The notes: a model not told the origin generated them from the letters alone. Positions 7,840-15,960 are shown, counted from the stretch's first letter. The stretch is 64,000 nt of DNA from Mesobacillus boroniphilus (GCF_018424685.1 NZ_QTKX01000003.1:558001-622000), one strand, 5' to 3'. A program made the numbers and translations.

Positions 7840-8391
7840 ATGACAAATGATCAAATGAAGAAAATCCATATCATTGGTTCTGTCGGAAGCGGAAAGACGA
7901 CCCTGGCCAGGAGTCTGTCAACCAGATTCGATTTGCCGCACTATGAGCTCGACAATGTTGTCTGGAAAAGAACCGATAGGGGGGATATTAGACGAAGCGA
8001 AAAGGAACGAGATGAATATTTGCAATCAATCGTTAAAGCCGATTCGTGGATTATCGAGGGTGTTCATTACGAGTGGGTTGCGGAAAGCTTTGAAAACGCG
8101 GATATGATCATATTTTTGGACATTTCCTATGGAAAAAGGAAATACAGGATCATCCGAAGATTCATCTTGCAAAAGCTTGGACTTGAAAAGGCAAATTACG
8201 CTCCGACTTTTAAGATTTTCAGGAAGATGTTTGTTTGGAATAGATATTTTGAGGAGAAGAGCAGACAGGAAATCTTGACTATTCTTGGCGTCCATCAGCA
8301 TAAACTGTACATCGTAAAAGAGTCTATAGATCTTGAGAAAATATATTTCCGGAGGCGAGAGCATGGCAGAACTGACTATACGACCTGCTGA
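7840..8391 (+). CDS. P-loop nucleotide kinase-like protein (FlaR/topology-modulation family)
   Basis: The protein has 183 residues. The Walker A motif is IGSVGSGKTTLA at about residues 12-23, followed by SxxFDLPHYELDNVVW, a signature of the adenylate-kinase-like FlaR family often annotated as DNA topology modulation protein, and WIIEGVH (about 71-77), FLDISYGKRKYRIIRR. These are small P-loop phosphotransferase-fold proteins of unclear substrate. The start at 7840 has a weak ribosome site; ATG codons 5 residues further are possible. The 3' end overlaps the next gene by 29 bases, which suggests translational coupling. Confidence 0.75.
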   Translation: MTNDQMKKIHIIGSVGSGKTTLARSLSTRFDLPHYELDNVVWKRTDRGDIRRSEKERDEYLQSIVKADSWIIEGVHYEWVAESFENADMIIFLDISYGKRKYRIIRRFILQKLGLEKANYAPTFKIFRKMFVWNRYFEEKSRQEILTILGVHQHKLYIVKESIDLEKIYFRRREHGRTDYTTC

Positions 8392-8815
8392 AGAACGAGA
8401 CATTCCAAAGTTATACGATTTAATGACCCAATACATTGTTGGTTTTTACAAAAAACCAGAACCAAATGAAGCAGAATTGAAAAATTTGATTCAACACTTG
8501 CTGGATCATCCAGACTCAGGGTTGCAGTTTGTGGCTGAAAGAGAAGGAGAAATTGTGGGATTCGCAACCCTGTATTATACTTTCAGTACTCTACAGGTAA
8601 AACGGGCGGCAATTTTAAATGACTTATTTGTTTCAGCCGAGGCAAGAGGCCAAAAAGCAGGAGAGCAGCTCTTTGAAAAATGCCTCGCACATATCAGGGG
8701 AAATAACTTCGCTTATATGACTTGGGAAACGGCCAAGGATAATTATGCTGCTCAAGGGCTTTACAATAAAATGGGCGGAAGCCAGTCAGACTGGCTGGTA
8801 TATGAAATTGAATAA
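8363..8815 (+). CDS. GNAT family N-acetyltransferase
   Basis: The protein has 150 residues. The ATG at 8363 sits behind GGAGGCGAG, inside the 3' end of the preceding gene; an upstream in-frame start at 8333 lacks a site. The acetyl-CoA binding segment is LNDLFVSAEARGQKAGEQL (about 80-98), and the C-terminal strand has TWETAKDNYAAQGLYNKMG. This is a typical single-domain GNAT. The substrate cannot be told from sequence. It is probably co-transcribed with the P-loop gene. Confidence 0.85.
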   Translation: MAELTIRPAEERDIPKLYDLMTQYIVGFYKKPEPNEAELKNLIQHLLDHPDSGLQFVAEREGEIVGFATLYYTFSTLQVKRAAILNDLFVSAEARGQKAGEQLFEKCLAHIRGNNFAYMTWETAKDNYAAQGLYNKMGGSQSDWLVYEIE

Positions 8816-8923
8816 ATGGTTTCTGGGCATTGGATAGTCCATTCTCTCCGAGTCGAATTTCGTGTATTTTACAAGCTTAACACCTATACTATAGGGGGAA
8901 ATAACGAACTGGAGGGATCCATC

Positions 8924-9622
8924 ATGCAGATTGAAATGTGGACAGACTTTGCTTGACCGTTCTGCTATATTGGCAAAAGGCGTCTGGATGACGCTATTAA
9001 TCAGATCGATCACCCGATTGAAGTGACGTATCGATGCTTCGAGCTTGATCCGAACATGGGACGGGACATTGAGTATAATATTTACGAAGCTTTAGCGAAG
9101 AAATATGGGATGAGCATTGCCCAGGCGAAAGCGAGCACGCAAAACATGGTGCAAATGGCCAAGGAATCTGGCCTGGAATATAATATGGACACACTTATTT
9201 TAACCAATACTTTTGATGCTCACCGTTTGACGATGTTTGCGAAAAAGCATGGAATGATGGCAGAGATGACCGAAAGAATTCTACGTGCCTATTTTACCGA
9301 ATCGAAGCATATTGGGGACCATGCAACATTGACTGAATTGGCTGTAGAAGTTGGCCTTGACCGTGAAGCAGTAGAAAAAATGCTTGCTAGCAATGAAATG
9401 GCTGATGAAGTCCGTTCTGATGAAAGCACTGGCCAGCAGTACGGAATCACAGGTGTACCATTCTTCCTTATCAATAAGAAGTATGCCATTACAGGCGCAC
9501 AGCCGACTGATGTTATAGTCCAGTCATTGAAAAAAGTCATTGCCGAGAATGAAATCACCATCTTGAACAATGATGACAGCATGATTTGTGATGACGATGG
9601 TTGTGAAATTCCTAAGAAGTAA
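8924..9622 (+). CDS. DsbA-family (FrnE-like) thiol oxidoreductase with in-frame TGA at the active-site Cys; probable selenoprotein
   Basis: Reading from the ATG at 8924 (behind GGAGGG, 8 bases away) gives MQIEMWTDFA, then TGA (8954-8956), then PFCYIGKRRLDDA and an uninterrupted DsbA fold to 9622: 232 residues counting the TGA position. Related proteins have CPFC here, so the TGA replaces the first Cys of CxxC. GVPFFLINKK near the C-terminus is the cis-Pro loop, and the tail ICDDDGCEIPK keeps the CxxxxC pair known in FrnE. Starting 29 bases after the TGA, GCGTC-TGGAT-GACGC-type pairing makes a hairpin with G among the first loop bases, as in bacterial SECIS elements. Alternatives are a TGC/TGT-to-TGA mutation or a sequence error. 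No sel genes lie in this window. Confidence 0.8.
8980..8994 (+). promoter_or_regulatory. candidate SECIS hairpin
   Basis: GCGTC (8980-8984) and GACGC (8990-8994) form a 5-bp stem, with an adjacent G-T pair that extends it to 6, around the loop TGGAT. The loop begins about 29 bases after the TGA codon and has G at its second position, within the geometry expected for bacterial SECIS elements. The same bases code for RRLDDA, so the hairpin could also be a coding by-product. Confidence 0.5.
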
Positions 9623-9624
9623 TA

Positions 9625-9654
9625 AAAAGAACTAGTCCGCGGACTAGTTCTTTT
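9625..9654. terminator. bidirectional terminator, perfect palindrome
   Basis: AAAAGAACTAGTCCGC and its exact complement make a 30-base perfect palindrome with A- and T-tracts at both ends, between the convergent DsbA-like and nitroreductase genes. Confidence 0.9.
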
Positions 9655-9671
9655 CTATCTTTTCTATGAGC

Positions 9672-10298
9672 TTATATAAATTCTACGATTTCCTCGATCG
9701 AAAGCCGAGTTGTTGGATGCCCAGGTGCAGCAGCCTTGCCAAGAGACAGCAGCAGGACAGGCATATAGCGTGCATCAATGTTGAATCTTTCAATGAATTG
9801 CTGCTTGTTGAATCCGCCCATTGGTACAGTATCATAACCTCTGGCTCTGGCAATCAGCATGAGCTGCATCGATACAAGACCGGCATCGAAAGAAGCGATG
9901 TTCTCCCTTATACCAACGGGAGCAGAAGGGTATAATTTATTAGTATTCTCAATCATTCTGTTCATGGTTGTCTCGTCCATATATCCAGCTTCAAATGAAC
10001 CGCGGTATACTTTTTCGGCATTACGATACATTTCTCTGTCGCCAAGAACCGCAATAACTGCTGAAGAGGTTTCGACCTGCTCCTGATTATTGGCAATCAT
10101 TCTTAGTTCTTTTTTTGTTTCCTCGTCCTGTATGACGAGGAACTTCCATGGCTGGAGATTACTTGAAGATGGTGACAGGGCAGCTTCCTTTAATATATCT
10201 AAAATCTCTTCTCTTGAAATTTTAAAGTTGGGGTTATATTTTCTGACAGAACGCCGTTCGCGTATTACCGTGGACAGGCTTGTCTCAGAATTAATCAT
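9672..10298 (-). CDS. nitroreductase family protein (YodC/YdfN-like)
   Basis: The protein has 208 residues. FMN-binding nitroreductase landmarks are the RRSVRKY motif (about 15-21), SPSSSNLQPWKF (about 42-53) and the C-terminal ARGYDTVPMGGF with LLLSLGKAA. Members of this subgroup reduce nitroaromatics and quinones with NAD(P)H, and in Bacillus several are induced by thiol-reactive electrophiles under MhqR or YodB. The gene is convergent with the DsbA/FrnE-like gene and shares its terminator. No regulator gene is adjacent. Confidence 0.88.
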   Translation of the reverse strand: MINSETSLSTVIRERRSVRKYNPNFKISREEILDILKEAALSPSSSNLQPWKFLVIQDEETKKELRMIANNQEQVETSSAVIAVLGDREMYRNAEKVYRGSFEAGYMDETTMNRMIENTNKLYPSAPVGIRENIASFDAGLVSMQLMLIARARGYDTVPMGGFNKQQFIERFNIDARYMPVLLLSLGKAAAPGHPTTRLSIEEIVEFI

Positions 10299-10460
10299 TA
10301 TCTATTCCTCCAAAGGTGTAGTTACTTTTTGTAAGCATTATTCAGGTTACTATTAGTAAGTGATGAAGTCAAACAAGATGACCTGAATATTCATTCCAAT
10401 AAATGGACCGTATGACAAAGTCCTTCTAAGCTTAGTTAATACGAAGAGGATATTTGTCTG

Positions 10461-10580
10461 ATGGCTGGGGAAGGTAATGCCGCTGACATGGAATTTCAGA
10501 TTGAGAGGAAGCTTGTCCGGAAGCTAACCAGGCGATATATCCTGACGGAGAAAAAGGTGTATGAAATCAAATTTAAATAA
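10461..10580 (+). CDS. small basic hypothetical protein, 39 residues
   Basis: A 39-codon frame starts at an ATG behind AGAGGA and runs to TAA immediately before a terminator hairpin. The product is basic (IERKLVRKLTRRYILTEKK) and soluble. Support is the ribosome binding site, the compact fit between two regulatory elements and the codon use; I recognise no family. Confidence 0.4.
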   Translation: MAGEGNAADMEFQIERKLVRKLTRRYILTEKKVYEIKFK

Positions 10581-10581
10581 A

Positions 10582-10606
10582 GAGTGTCCGTGTTCACGGG
10601 ACACCC
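10582..10606. terminator. bidirectional terminator
   Basis: GTGTCC-GTG-TTC-ACG-GGACAC forms a near-perfect hairpin between the small ORF and the convergent membrane-protein gene. Confidence 0.65.
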
Positions 10607-11329
10607 TTACTTAGATTTCTCAGCAAGAATATTATGCCATCCTTCTGTTTCAGCTGGACTCTTGCTGTTGATGAAAATCTTGTTAGTATCTGTTTCGATG
10701 AATAAAAAAGGTGCAGAGCCTTTGTGGATAAAAAGCAGGCTGCTTCCGTAATCTTTTACCTTGAAATGGCCTTTTGCCATCATGGCAAGACCGAACCCAT
10801 TTTGTTTCCGTGTCACTTCTGGCATATCCTCTAAAAGTTCAACATGACGAATTTCTGCGTATTCCCATTCTCCGCCATACATGCCAGTGATTTCAAAGGA
10901 ATCCTCATAGTCCTTCAGTTCAAAGTCCTGGTACCCTACAAAGAAAAGGCCCACTAGGAACCCAATAGTACCAATGGCGAGAAGGGTACTGAAGATATAG
11001 CTGCGCCTTCGCTTCTCTTTTATTTCATATTTGGAAAGGTAAATGAGACCGCCTAGAAGGAACACCATCATGAAACCGAGCTGGACCTCGATGGAATATT
11101 GGAAAGATGTGTAGCTTAAAGGCAGCAAAACGCCCATTCCCACGGCAGTAGCGAGCATCAGCTTCCCGACTCTTTGTGGATACCCATTCTTGATTAATTG
11201 CTGCTGCTCATCCTTCGGTTTGCCATTGAAATTAGAAATCAGCCAGTACCATTCTTTTTTCACGATTGCCCAGCTGAAGAACAGGAACAACACAATCATA
11301 AAAAGCTGGATCCCGATAAATAACGACAT
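10607..11329 (-). CDS. membrane protein with DUF3784-like and PH-like regions
   Basis: The protein has 240 residues. The ATG at 11329 is 8 bases from AGGAG; the upstream GTG is less well placed. Four hydrophobic segments can be seen: about 2-22, 58-75, 80-98 and 110-132. The N-terminal part (LFFSWAIVKKEWYWLISNFNGKPKDE) resembles the DUF3784 two-helix unit. After residue 135 a soluble beta-rich region (EYAEIRHVELLEDMPEV to FIETDTNKIFINSKS) resembles bacterial PH domains, usually anchored at the membrane. The function is unknown. It may be co-transcribed with the small membrane protein upstream. Confidence 0.6.
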   Translation of the reverse strand: MSLFIGIQLFMIVLFLFFSWAIVKKEWYWLISNFNGKPKDEQQQLIKNGYPQRVGKLMLATAVGMGVLLPLSYTSFQYSIEVQLGFMMVFLLGGLIYLSKYEIKEKRRRSYIFSTLLAIGTIGFLVGLFFVGYQDFELKDYEDSFEITGMYGGEWEYAEIRHVELLEDMPEVTRKQNGFGLAMMAKGHFKVKDYGSSLLFIHKGSAPFLFIETDTNKIFINSKSPAETEGWHNILAEKSK

Positions 11330-11388
11330 TAATATCACTCCTAAAACGAGTCCTTATCTATGTATACGGATTGCCAGGAACACAAGTT

Positions 11389-11679
11389 TCAAACATTAAG
11401 GATTGGCTTGTTTCTTTTCTTATCGTAGAGATCCATTAATAAGGCAATCGAAATTGCTATTACCGATAATACCAACAACCACGAACTTATGACTGCGGTT
11501 AACAGCCAGCCATATCTAAGTAAGACTGAAAGCCAGCCCAAACAGCCTAGTGCAAACAAAACTAGTGCTACATAGTACTTCAGTTTTGCTGAATGAGGGA
11601 AATGAATATTAATTCCATAAAAAAATAATGCCATTATAAATGTCAAGCCGATAAGGATCACGATAGAGTCCATGGTCAT
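11389..11679 (-). CDS. small integral membrane protein
   Basis: The protein has 96 residues. The ATG at 11679 follows GGAGTGCAA. Three hydrophobic helices (about 5-23, 34-52 and 58-82) end in a basic tail DLYDKKRNKP. I do not recognise a family. It is upstream of, and in the same direction as, the 240-residue membrane protein, 59 bases away. Confidence 0.6.
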   Translation of the reverse strand: MTMDSIVILIGLTFIMALFFYGINIHFPHSAKLKYYVALVLFALGCLGWLSVLLRYGWLLTAVISSWLLVLSVIAISIALLMDLYDKKRNKPILNV

Positions 11680-11816
11680 TTGCACTCCTTTTCTCGTATA
11701 ATCTGATACCACTAAAATTTATGCTATAAAAAGCTCCTTAATTAAGCATTGATGAAAAACTTATAATCTACTAGTGTTCGAAATGAAGGATAAGAATTTT
11801 GGGTTTTAAAAGAAAA

Positions 11817-11880
11817 GTGTCCGTCATAGCCCCGATGACGGACAGAAAATAGTTAATCAAAGAGAAAAATGTCCGTCATA
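11817..11880 (+). repeat. hairpin repeat, one full and one half copy with 52-bp spacing
   Basis: TGTCCGTCAT and ATGACGGACA make a 10-bp stem around AGCCCCG. The left arm TGTCCGTCAT recurs exactly 52 bases later (11818 and 11870) without its right arm. The same 52-bp spacing is found in the six-copy array at 58700. Confidence 0.7.
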
Positions 11881-11964
11881 ATATCAATTTTCGCTATCTC
11901 CTAACTCACCATGTAAAAAACAAAAAGCTGCCAGTGTTTTCATGGCAGCTTTTCGTATAATTTA

Positions 11965-13170
11965 CTAGCTTACGCTTTGCTCAGTTTCCGCGGAGGCTCT
12001 TAAATTGCGTGACCTAATGAAAAAGACCGCAGTCATTACAATCGACAATGCACCAAACATGACGCTCATATTCTGGAGGCCGACTGCATCGAGAAGGAAT
12101 CCAGTCATCAACAGGACGACCTGGAAGAAGACGCGATCCATCATATTCCTGAACGAGAAGAAACGGCCATGGTAGTCCTTAGGCACTCGAGTCTGGAAAA
12201 TAGTAGCTGCTGTCGGGAAGAAGCACCCTACTGAAAATCCGAACATTAGAAATGCGATGATTGTCAAGAATGGCTGATTGGCAAAATAGAGCATCAGCTG
12301 GGAGAAGCCGATTAGCAGCGAGCTTGCAAACAAAATTTTATACGGTGAAAATTTATAGCTGATTCGTTTGATCAAAAAAGCTCCGCTCATGAAGGCGAGA
12401 CCTTCTGCTGTATAGATCCAGCCTTTGATGGCACTACTGTCCTGGAGTTCACTTATATTGATCACGACGAGGTTAAAGCCTCCCAGGAAAATGAGCGGAA
12501 TCAAGGTTAAGATCAAGGTCATCATTACAATCGGCAGCTTGACGATGACAGGAAACACGTCTTTGAAGCCTTGTTTTTGTCCGTCCTTTATGACTGAAGA
12601 GGCCTTTTTGTTTTCGTCAAACTGTAAAAACCAGGTCAGTCCAAATAGGACGATGTAGGCAGCCATCGAAAGGAGATATACAGCATTTAAAGGAATGGCC
12701 ACTAGCAAAATTCCTGCAGCGGCAGTCCCGATAATACGAGACAAGGTGGAGACATTCATATGGATTCCATTCAGCTGCAATAAGTCCTTCTCACTAACAA
12801 CAAGTGGGATTGCTGCCTGGAGTGCCGGAAAGTAAAAAGCGGCGGATATTTGCAATAACACGAGGAAGATAAGCATCCACCATACAGACCCAGTTTGAAT
12901 GGCGATCAGCATGAACACGACACTGATTATCCGCACGAAACCAGATATCAGCATGACAGCCTTTTTGCTGTACTGGTCAGTCAGCCTTCCCGCCATAGGT
13001 CCAACTAAAATCCCAGCCAGTAGTCCAGCTGCAAGCAGCAGCGATTTTAAAAAGTCAGAAGGAATCTTTTCCTGCATAAACTCAAGATTCCCTATGATAC
13101 CTAGCCAAAGTCCTAACCCGGCTATAAACTCACCGGTCAATAAAATCCAAACATTCTTGTTTCTCCACAT
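11965..13170 (-). CDS. MFS transporter
   Basis: The protein has 401 residues and about 12 membrane segments: an N-terminal half from LLTGEFIAGLGLWLGIIGN onward and a C-terminal half ending with a basic/acidic tail. MGRLTDQYSKKAVMLISGF is the MFS loop 2-3 motif, and FPTAATIFQTRVPKDYHGRFFSFRNMM resembles the drug-efflux DHA/MefE-like group. It probably exports a small molecule in exchange for protons; the substrate is unknown. It is a single gene on its strand, with a hairpin (CTGCC repeats near 11930) downstream. Confidence 0.85.
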   Translation of the reverse strand: MWRNKNVWILLTGEFIAGLGLWLGIIGNLEFMQEKIPSDFLKSLLLAAGLLAGILVGPMAGRLTDQYSKKAVMLISGFVRIISVVFMLIAIQTGSVWWMLIFLVLLQISAAFYFPALQAAIPLVVSEKDLLQLNGIHMNVSTLSRIIGTAAAGILLVAIPLNAVYLLSMAAYIVLFGLTWFLQFDENKKASSVIKDGQKQGFKDVFPVIVKLPIVMMTLILTLIPLIFLGGFNLVVINISELQDSSAIKGWIYTAEGLAFMSGAFLIKRISYKFSPYKILFASSLLIGFSQLMLYFANQPFLTIIAFLMFGFSVGCFFPTAATIFQTRVPKDYHGRFFSFRNMMDRVFFQVVLLMTGFLLDAVGLQNMSVMFGALSIVMTAVFFIRSRNLRASAETEQSVS

Positions 13171-13458
13171 ACTCTTTGCCTCTCGGTTTCGTATATTTTC
13201 TACTACTTAATTATCGGATAATTATAAACCTTCGTAAAGCTAAATATTTTTACAGTATATTCTAATAACGTTAAGATAATGAAAAAAGATATGGGAATAT
13301 GAAATTTATACCATTAACAATAACCATTTCCATTCTTTTGTACGAGTTTTCCATTTGGATAACAGGGAATGGTATATGGATATGAAAAAAGGAGGTGCTC
13401 TTGTTAGTCCGCTGGAAAGGATCATACATACAAGTTAAAAGAAATGGGAGTGGAGATT

Positions 13459-14079
13459 TTGAAGAAGTACATAAAAAGCCTGGCAGCTGCATTTGTCATT
13501 TTTGCTATCCTTGTTTTTGGACAGCCAGGAGCTCAGGCAGCAACCATTGGAATGGGGTCAGTTGGGTCCGATGTCACATATGTTCAATCTATTTTGAAAA
13601 AGCTCGGCTATTTTAATACGACGACAACTGGCTACTATGGGCCAATCACTACTGAAGCAGTGAAGCAACTTCAAAGGGACTTTGGCCTTGAACCGATTGG
13701 AGGCGTCGGTCCGAAGACATCCAGGCTTATTCAGGAAATAGAGACGATGGCTCATGTTGTATATGGGGAATCCCGGGGTGAGAGCTACCAGGGACAAGTT
13801 GCAGTGGCAGCGGTGATTTTAAACAGGGTTGATTCTGATGACTTTCCTGACACAGTTCATGATGTCGTATTTCAAAGAAATGCCTTTACAGCGGTAAATG
13901 ATGGCCAGTTTAATCTTCTGCCGAACGATACAGCGTACCATGCAGTAAAGGATGCCATGCTTGGATGGGATCCTTCTTATGGGTCGGTTTATTATTACAA
14001 TCCAGAGCTTGCGACTGATCATTGGATTTTCACGAGGACAGTGACCAAACAAATAGGCAATCACCACTTTGCTTATTAA
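13459..14079 (+). CDS. SleB-like cell wall hydrolase with peptidoglycan-binding domain
   Basis: The protein has 206 residues from the TTG at 13459, which lies behind GGAGTGGAG; an upstream ATG at 13444 contains that site in its own codons and is less likely. Residues 1-27 are a signal peptide (ending GAQA). Residues 32-85 form a PG_binding_1 domain with SVGSDVTYVQSILKKLGYF and GYYGPITTEAVKQLQ. Residues 92-206 form a Hydrolase_2 domain with the catalytic Glu in VVYGESRGE and VAVAAVILNRV. SleB is a lytic transglycosylase of the spore cortex during germination. This copy is shorter than B. subtilis SleB, so it could be a vegetative or spore paralogue. Confidence 0.88.
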   Translation: MKKYIKSLAAAFVIFAILVFGQPGAQAATIGMGSVGSDVTYVQSILKKLGYFNTTTTGYYGPITTEAVKQLQRDFGLEPIGGVGPKTSRLIQEIETMAHVVYGESRGESYQGQVAVAAVILNRVDSDDFPDTVHDVVFQRNAFTAVNDGQFNLLPNDTAYHAVKDAMLGWDPSYGSVYYYNPELATDHWIFTRTVTKQIGNHHFAY

Positions 14080-14090
14080 AAGACTGCGAC

Positions 14091-14121
14091 CAGCACCGGT
14101 TTCTTAGAAACCGGTGCTTTC
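14091..14121 (+). terminator. terminator of the SleB-like gene
   Basis: AGCACCGGTTTC-TTA-GAAACCGGTGCT, a 12-bp perfect stem followed by TTTC. Confidence 0.85.
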
Positions 14122-14243
14122 TATGCATTTAGAGGTAATAAAAGGCACAAACTATCTTTTAAACAAGGTAATTTTGCAGCTATTTCTTTAAATCTCAAAG
14201 TGGAGAGAAGTGCCGATAAGTCTATAACAAAGGAGTGATCAGT

Positions 14244-14537
14244 TTGAATATAGATATAGACGAACTTGATGGGAGCCTGCCTGACTTTAGTACTCACGAA
14301 GAAGCAAGCGAGTGGTTTTCTAACAGGTTTGGAACTCAATTTATACTAAAAGACGAAGATTTTTCGGAAGGAAAGCGTGTTTATTATTACCACATAGTTA
14401 AAAATCGTGATGCTTATGACCGTTATATGGCATCGTTAATGGATGATGGCAAGATGGAGCTTAAGAGCATGGAGCCTTTTGAAAGCTATTCAACAGTGGA
14501 AATAAGCGAGGACGGAGATGTAAGTATTTCAATTTAG
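14244..14537 (+). CDS. hypothetical acidic protein
   Basis: The protein has 97 residues and starts with TTG at 14244 behind AAGGAG. It is acidic and soluble, without Cys, and begins NIDIDELDGSLPDFSTHEEASEWF. I recognise no domain. It is followed 11 bases later by a small Lys-rich gene and then an acetyltransferase, probably as one operon. Confidence 0.6.
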   Translation: MNIDIDELDGSLPDFSTHEEASEWFSNRFGTQFILKDEDFSEGKRVYYYHIVKNRDAYDRYMASLMDDGKMELKSMEPFESYSTVEISEDGDVSISI

Positions 14538-14548
14538 GAGGGATGGGA

Positions 14549-14677
14549 ATGAAAAAGAAGGATCATCAATTTAAATTAAGCTATGAATCCGACGGGAAAA
14601 TGGATGATAAGAAAAACGAAGAAAAGAAAAAGAATAAAAGTGCCAACTTTTTTAACATAACGCCTGACAGCGAATAA
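14549..14677 (+). CDS. small Lys-rich hypothetical protein, 42 residues
   Basis: The start at 14549 follows GGAGGGATGGGA, a strong site. The product is highly charged (KKNEEKKKNKS in the middle) and ends FFNITPDSE. No family is recognised. The tight spacing to both neighbours supports a real gene in the operon. Confidence 0.5.
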   Translation: MKKKDHQFKLSYESDGKMDDKKNEEKKKNKSANFFNITPDSE

Positions 14678-14696
14678 AGTGCAGTGAAGGAGTAAA

Positions 14697-15218
14697 ATGA
14701 TGGCTGTAGAACAAATTGAACGGGCAACCGAAGAGGATTTGCCTGTCATCGGAGACATGTTTTCGGAATGCAAAGAGTACCTTGAGTCGAGAGGCATTTT
14801 ACAATGGGATGAAAAATACCCCAACCGTGAGTATTTTGAGAATGCAATGCAGGGTGAAGAGTTGTTTGTATTGAAAAAAGGAGAGGACACCTTTGGCGTG
14901 ATGGTGCTCGATGAGTGGCAGGCTTCGGAATGGGAGAATGCAGACTGGACAGGAACAAATGGTAAGCCGTTGATTCTCCATTCGTTTTGTGTAGACCCAT
15001 CTGCACAAGGTGGTGGATATGGCAGCAAGATGCTGCAGTTTGCCGAGGAATTTGCAAAGGGTCACGGATACGGTGCGCTCCGGCTTGATACATACTCCGG
15101 GAATGAAGGAGCGGTCCGCTTTTATGAAAAAAGGGGTTATAAGATTACCGGAAAAGTAATGATGAATGGAAAGCCTGAAGGACATGAGTTATATGTTTGC
15201 TTTGAAAAGTTGTTCTGA
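14697..15218 (+). CDS. GNAT family N-acetyltransferase
   Basis: The protein has 173 residues (or 172 if the second ATG at 14700, better spaced from AAGGAG, is used). The acetyl-CoA loop reads FCVDPSAQGGGYGSKMLQF (about 98-116), followed by LRLDTYSGNEGAVRFYEKRGY. These are typical GNAT motifs; the acceptor is unknown. It is the third gene of a small operon with the two hypothetical genes upstream. Confidence 0.87.
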   Translation: MMAVEQIERATEEDLPVIGDMFSECKEYLESRGILQWDEKYPNREYFENAMQGEELFVLKKGEDTFGVMVLDEWQASEWENADWTGTNGKPLILHSFCVDPSAQGGGYGSKMLQFAEEFAKGHGYGALRLDTYSGNEGAVRFYEKRGYKITGKVMMNGKPEGHELYVCFEKLF

Positions 15219-15225
15219 TATAGAT

Positions 15226-15266
15226 AGAAACCCTGGCTTCGCAATAAATGGAGCTAGGGTTTCTTA
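15226..15266. terminator. bidirectional terminator
   Basis: GAAACCCT and AGGGTTTC arms flank an AT-rich loop between convergent genes, with T-tracts at the right end. Confidence 0.65.
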
Positions 15267-15269
15267 CTT

Positions 15270-15560
15270 TTATAGTTTTACTAATACCTCAGTGCCATCA
15301 TTCAATCTCACATCAACAAGCACAGTTCCTTTGTGCTTGCCTAGTTCTCGAATGATTTCATTCATCAGCTTCTTGTTTAGTAAAGTATTGAAAAGCGCGT
15401 CGGGAATATGTTTATGCTCAAGATCCTGATTCGCCCATTTGTGCATCTGGTTCCGAAATTTTTTAGATGCTAGAATGGAACTCGCAGCTTTTAAAATTGA
15501 GTATGGGACAGGGAGGGAGAAGGCGATCTTGTTAGAAGTTTTTATTTTTATTTTCATCAT
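15270..15560 (-). CDS. hypothetical protein, third gene of the DUF2089 operon
   Basis: The protein has 96 residues. It starts right after the stop of the preceding gene, whose last codons (GAGTAA) may serve as the ribosome site; ATG at 15560 or 15557. The N-terminus is basic and hydrophobic (MKIKIKTSNKIAFSLPVPYSI), and the middle is helical with KKLMNEIIRELGKHKGTV. The strand VDVRLNDGTEVLVKL at the end resembles the end of its neighbour (SANGDTVKVVIE), so the two may share a fold. Function unknown. Confidence 0.6.
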   Translation of the reverse strand: MMKIKIKTSNKIAFSLPVPYSILKAASSILASKKFRNQMHKWANQDLEHKHIPDALFNTLLNKKLMNEIIRELGKHKGTVLVDVRLNDGTEVLVKL

Positions 15561-15565
15561 TTGTT

Positions 15566-15949
15566 TTACTCAATGACGACTTTAACTGTATCGCCGTTTG
15601 CTGATTGGATGTCAACGATGTTGCCGTCCAGCTCATTTTCGATTGCTTCGATCAGCAAGTTGATATCGAGGTCCTTGACGTATTGCTGGGATTGAGGGAT
15701 GCCTGCAGCGATGCTGTGTCCGGTTTTGAGAAGTGCTTTTACAAGTTTGATCGGCACATTAACGTTTACATTGTCATTTTCCTTGGATACAACACGGATT
15801 TTTAATGTTTTATCTAAGTATTTATTTTGTTTGTTAGGTAAGGCAGGAGTTTCTTTTTCCTTGAGTACGGCAATCAGTTGGGCACCTTTTTCAGAATCAA
15901 TTTTTCCTTCTTGTACCATCGTTAAAATCTTTGAAATTTCTTCACTCAT
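15566..15949 (-). CDS. SHOCT/YvlB-N-like domain protein
   Basis: The protein has 127 residues from the ATG at 15949, 7 bases from GGAGG. Residues 1-30 (EEISKILTMVQEGKIDSEKGAQLIAVL) form the short helical SHOCT-like unit found at the N-terminus of YvlB/LiaX-like proteins. The rest has an IRVVSKENDNVNVNVPIKLVKALL strand-helix segment. It is the second gene of an operon with a DUF2089 regulator (9-base gap upstream). Proteins with this pairing are often linked to cell-envelope responses; here that is inference. Confidence 0.65.
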   Translation of the reverse strand: MSEEISKILTMVQEGKIDSEKGAQLIAVLKEKETPALPNKQNKYLDKTLKIRVVSKENDNVNVNVPIKLVKALLKTGHSIAAGIPQSQQYVKDLDINLLIEAIENELDGNIVDIQSANGDTVKVVIE

Positions 15950-15960
15950 CACAATTCCTC

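Noticed and set aside
9023..9622. DsbA-like gene starting at the internal ATG 9023
   Set aside because: This would lose the whole N-terminal strand and active site, has no ribosome binding site, and the frame upstream is clearly homologous sequence interrupted only by the TGA.
14576..15028. 150-codon minus-strand frame over the GNAT operon
   Set aside because: Shadow of real genes on the plus strand, no recognisable domain.
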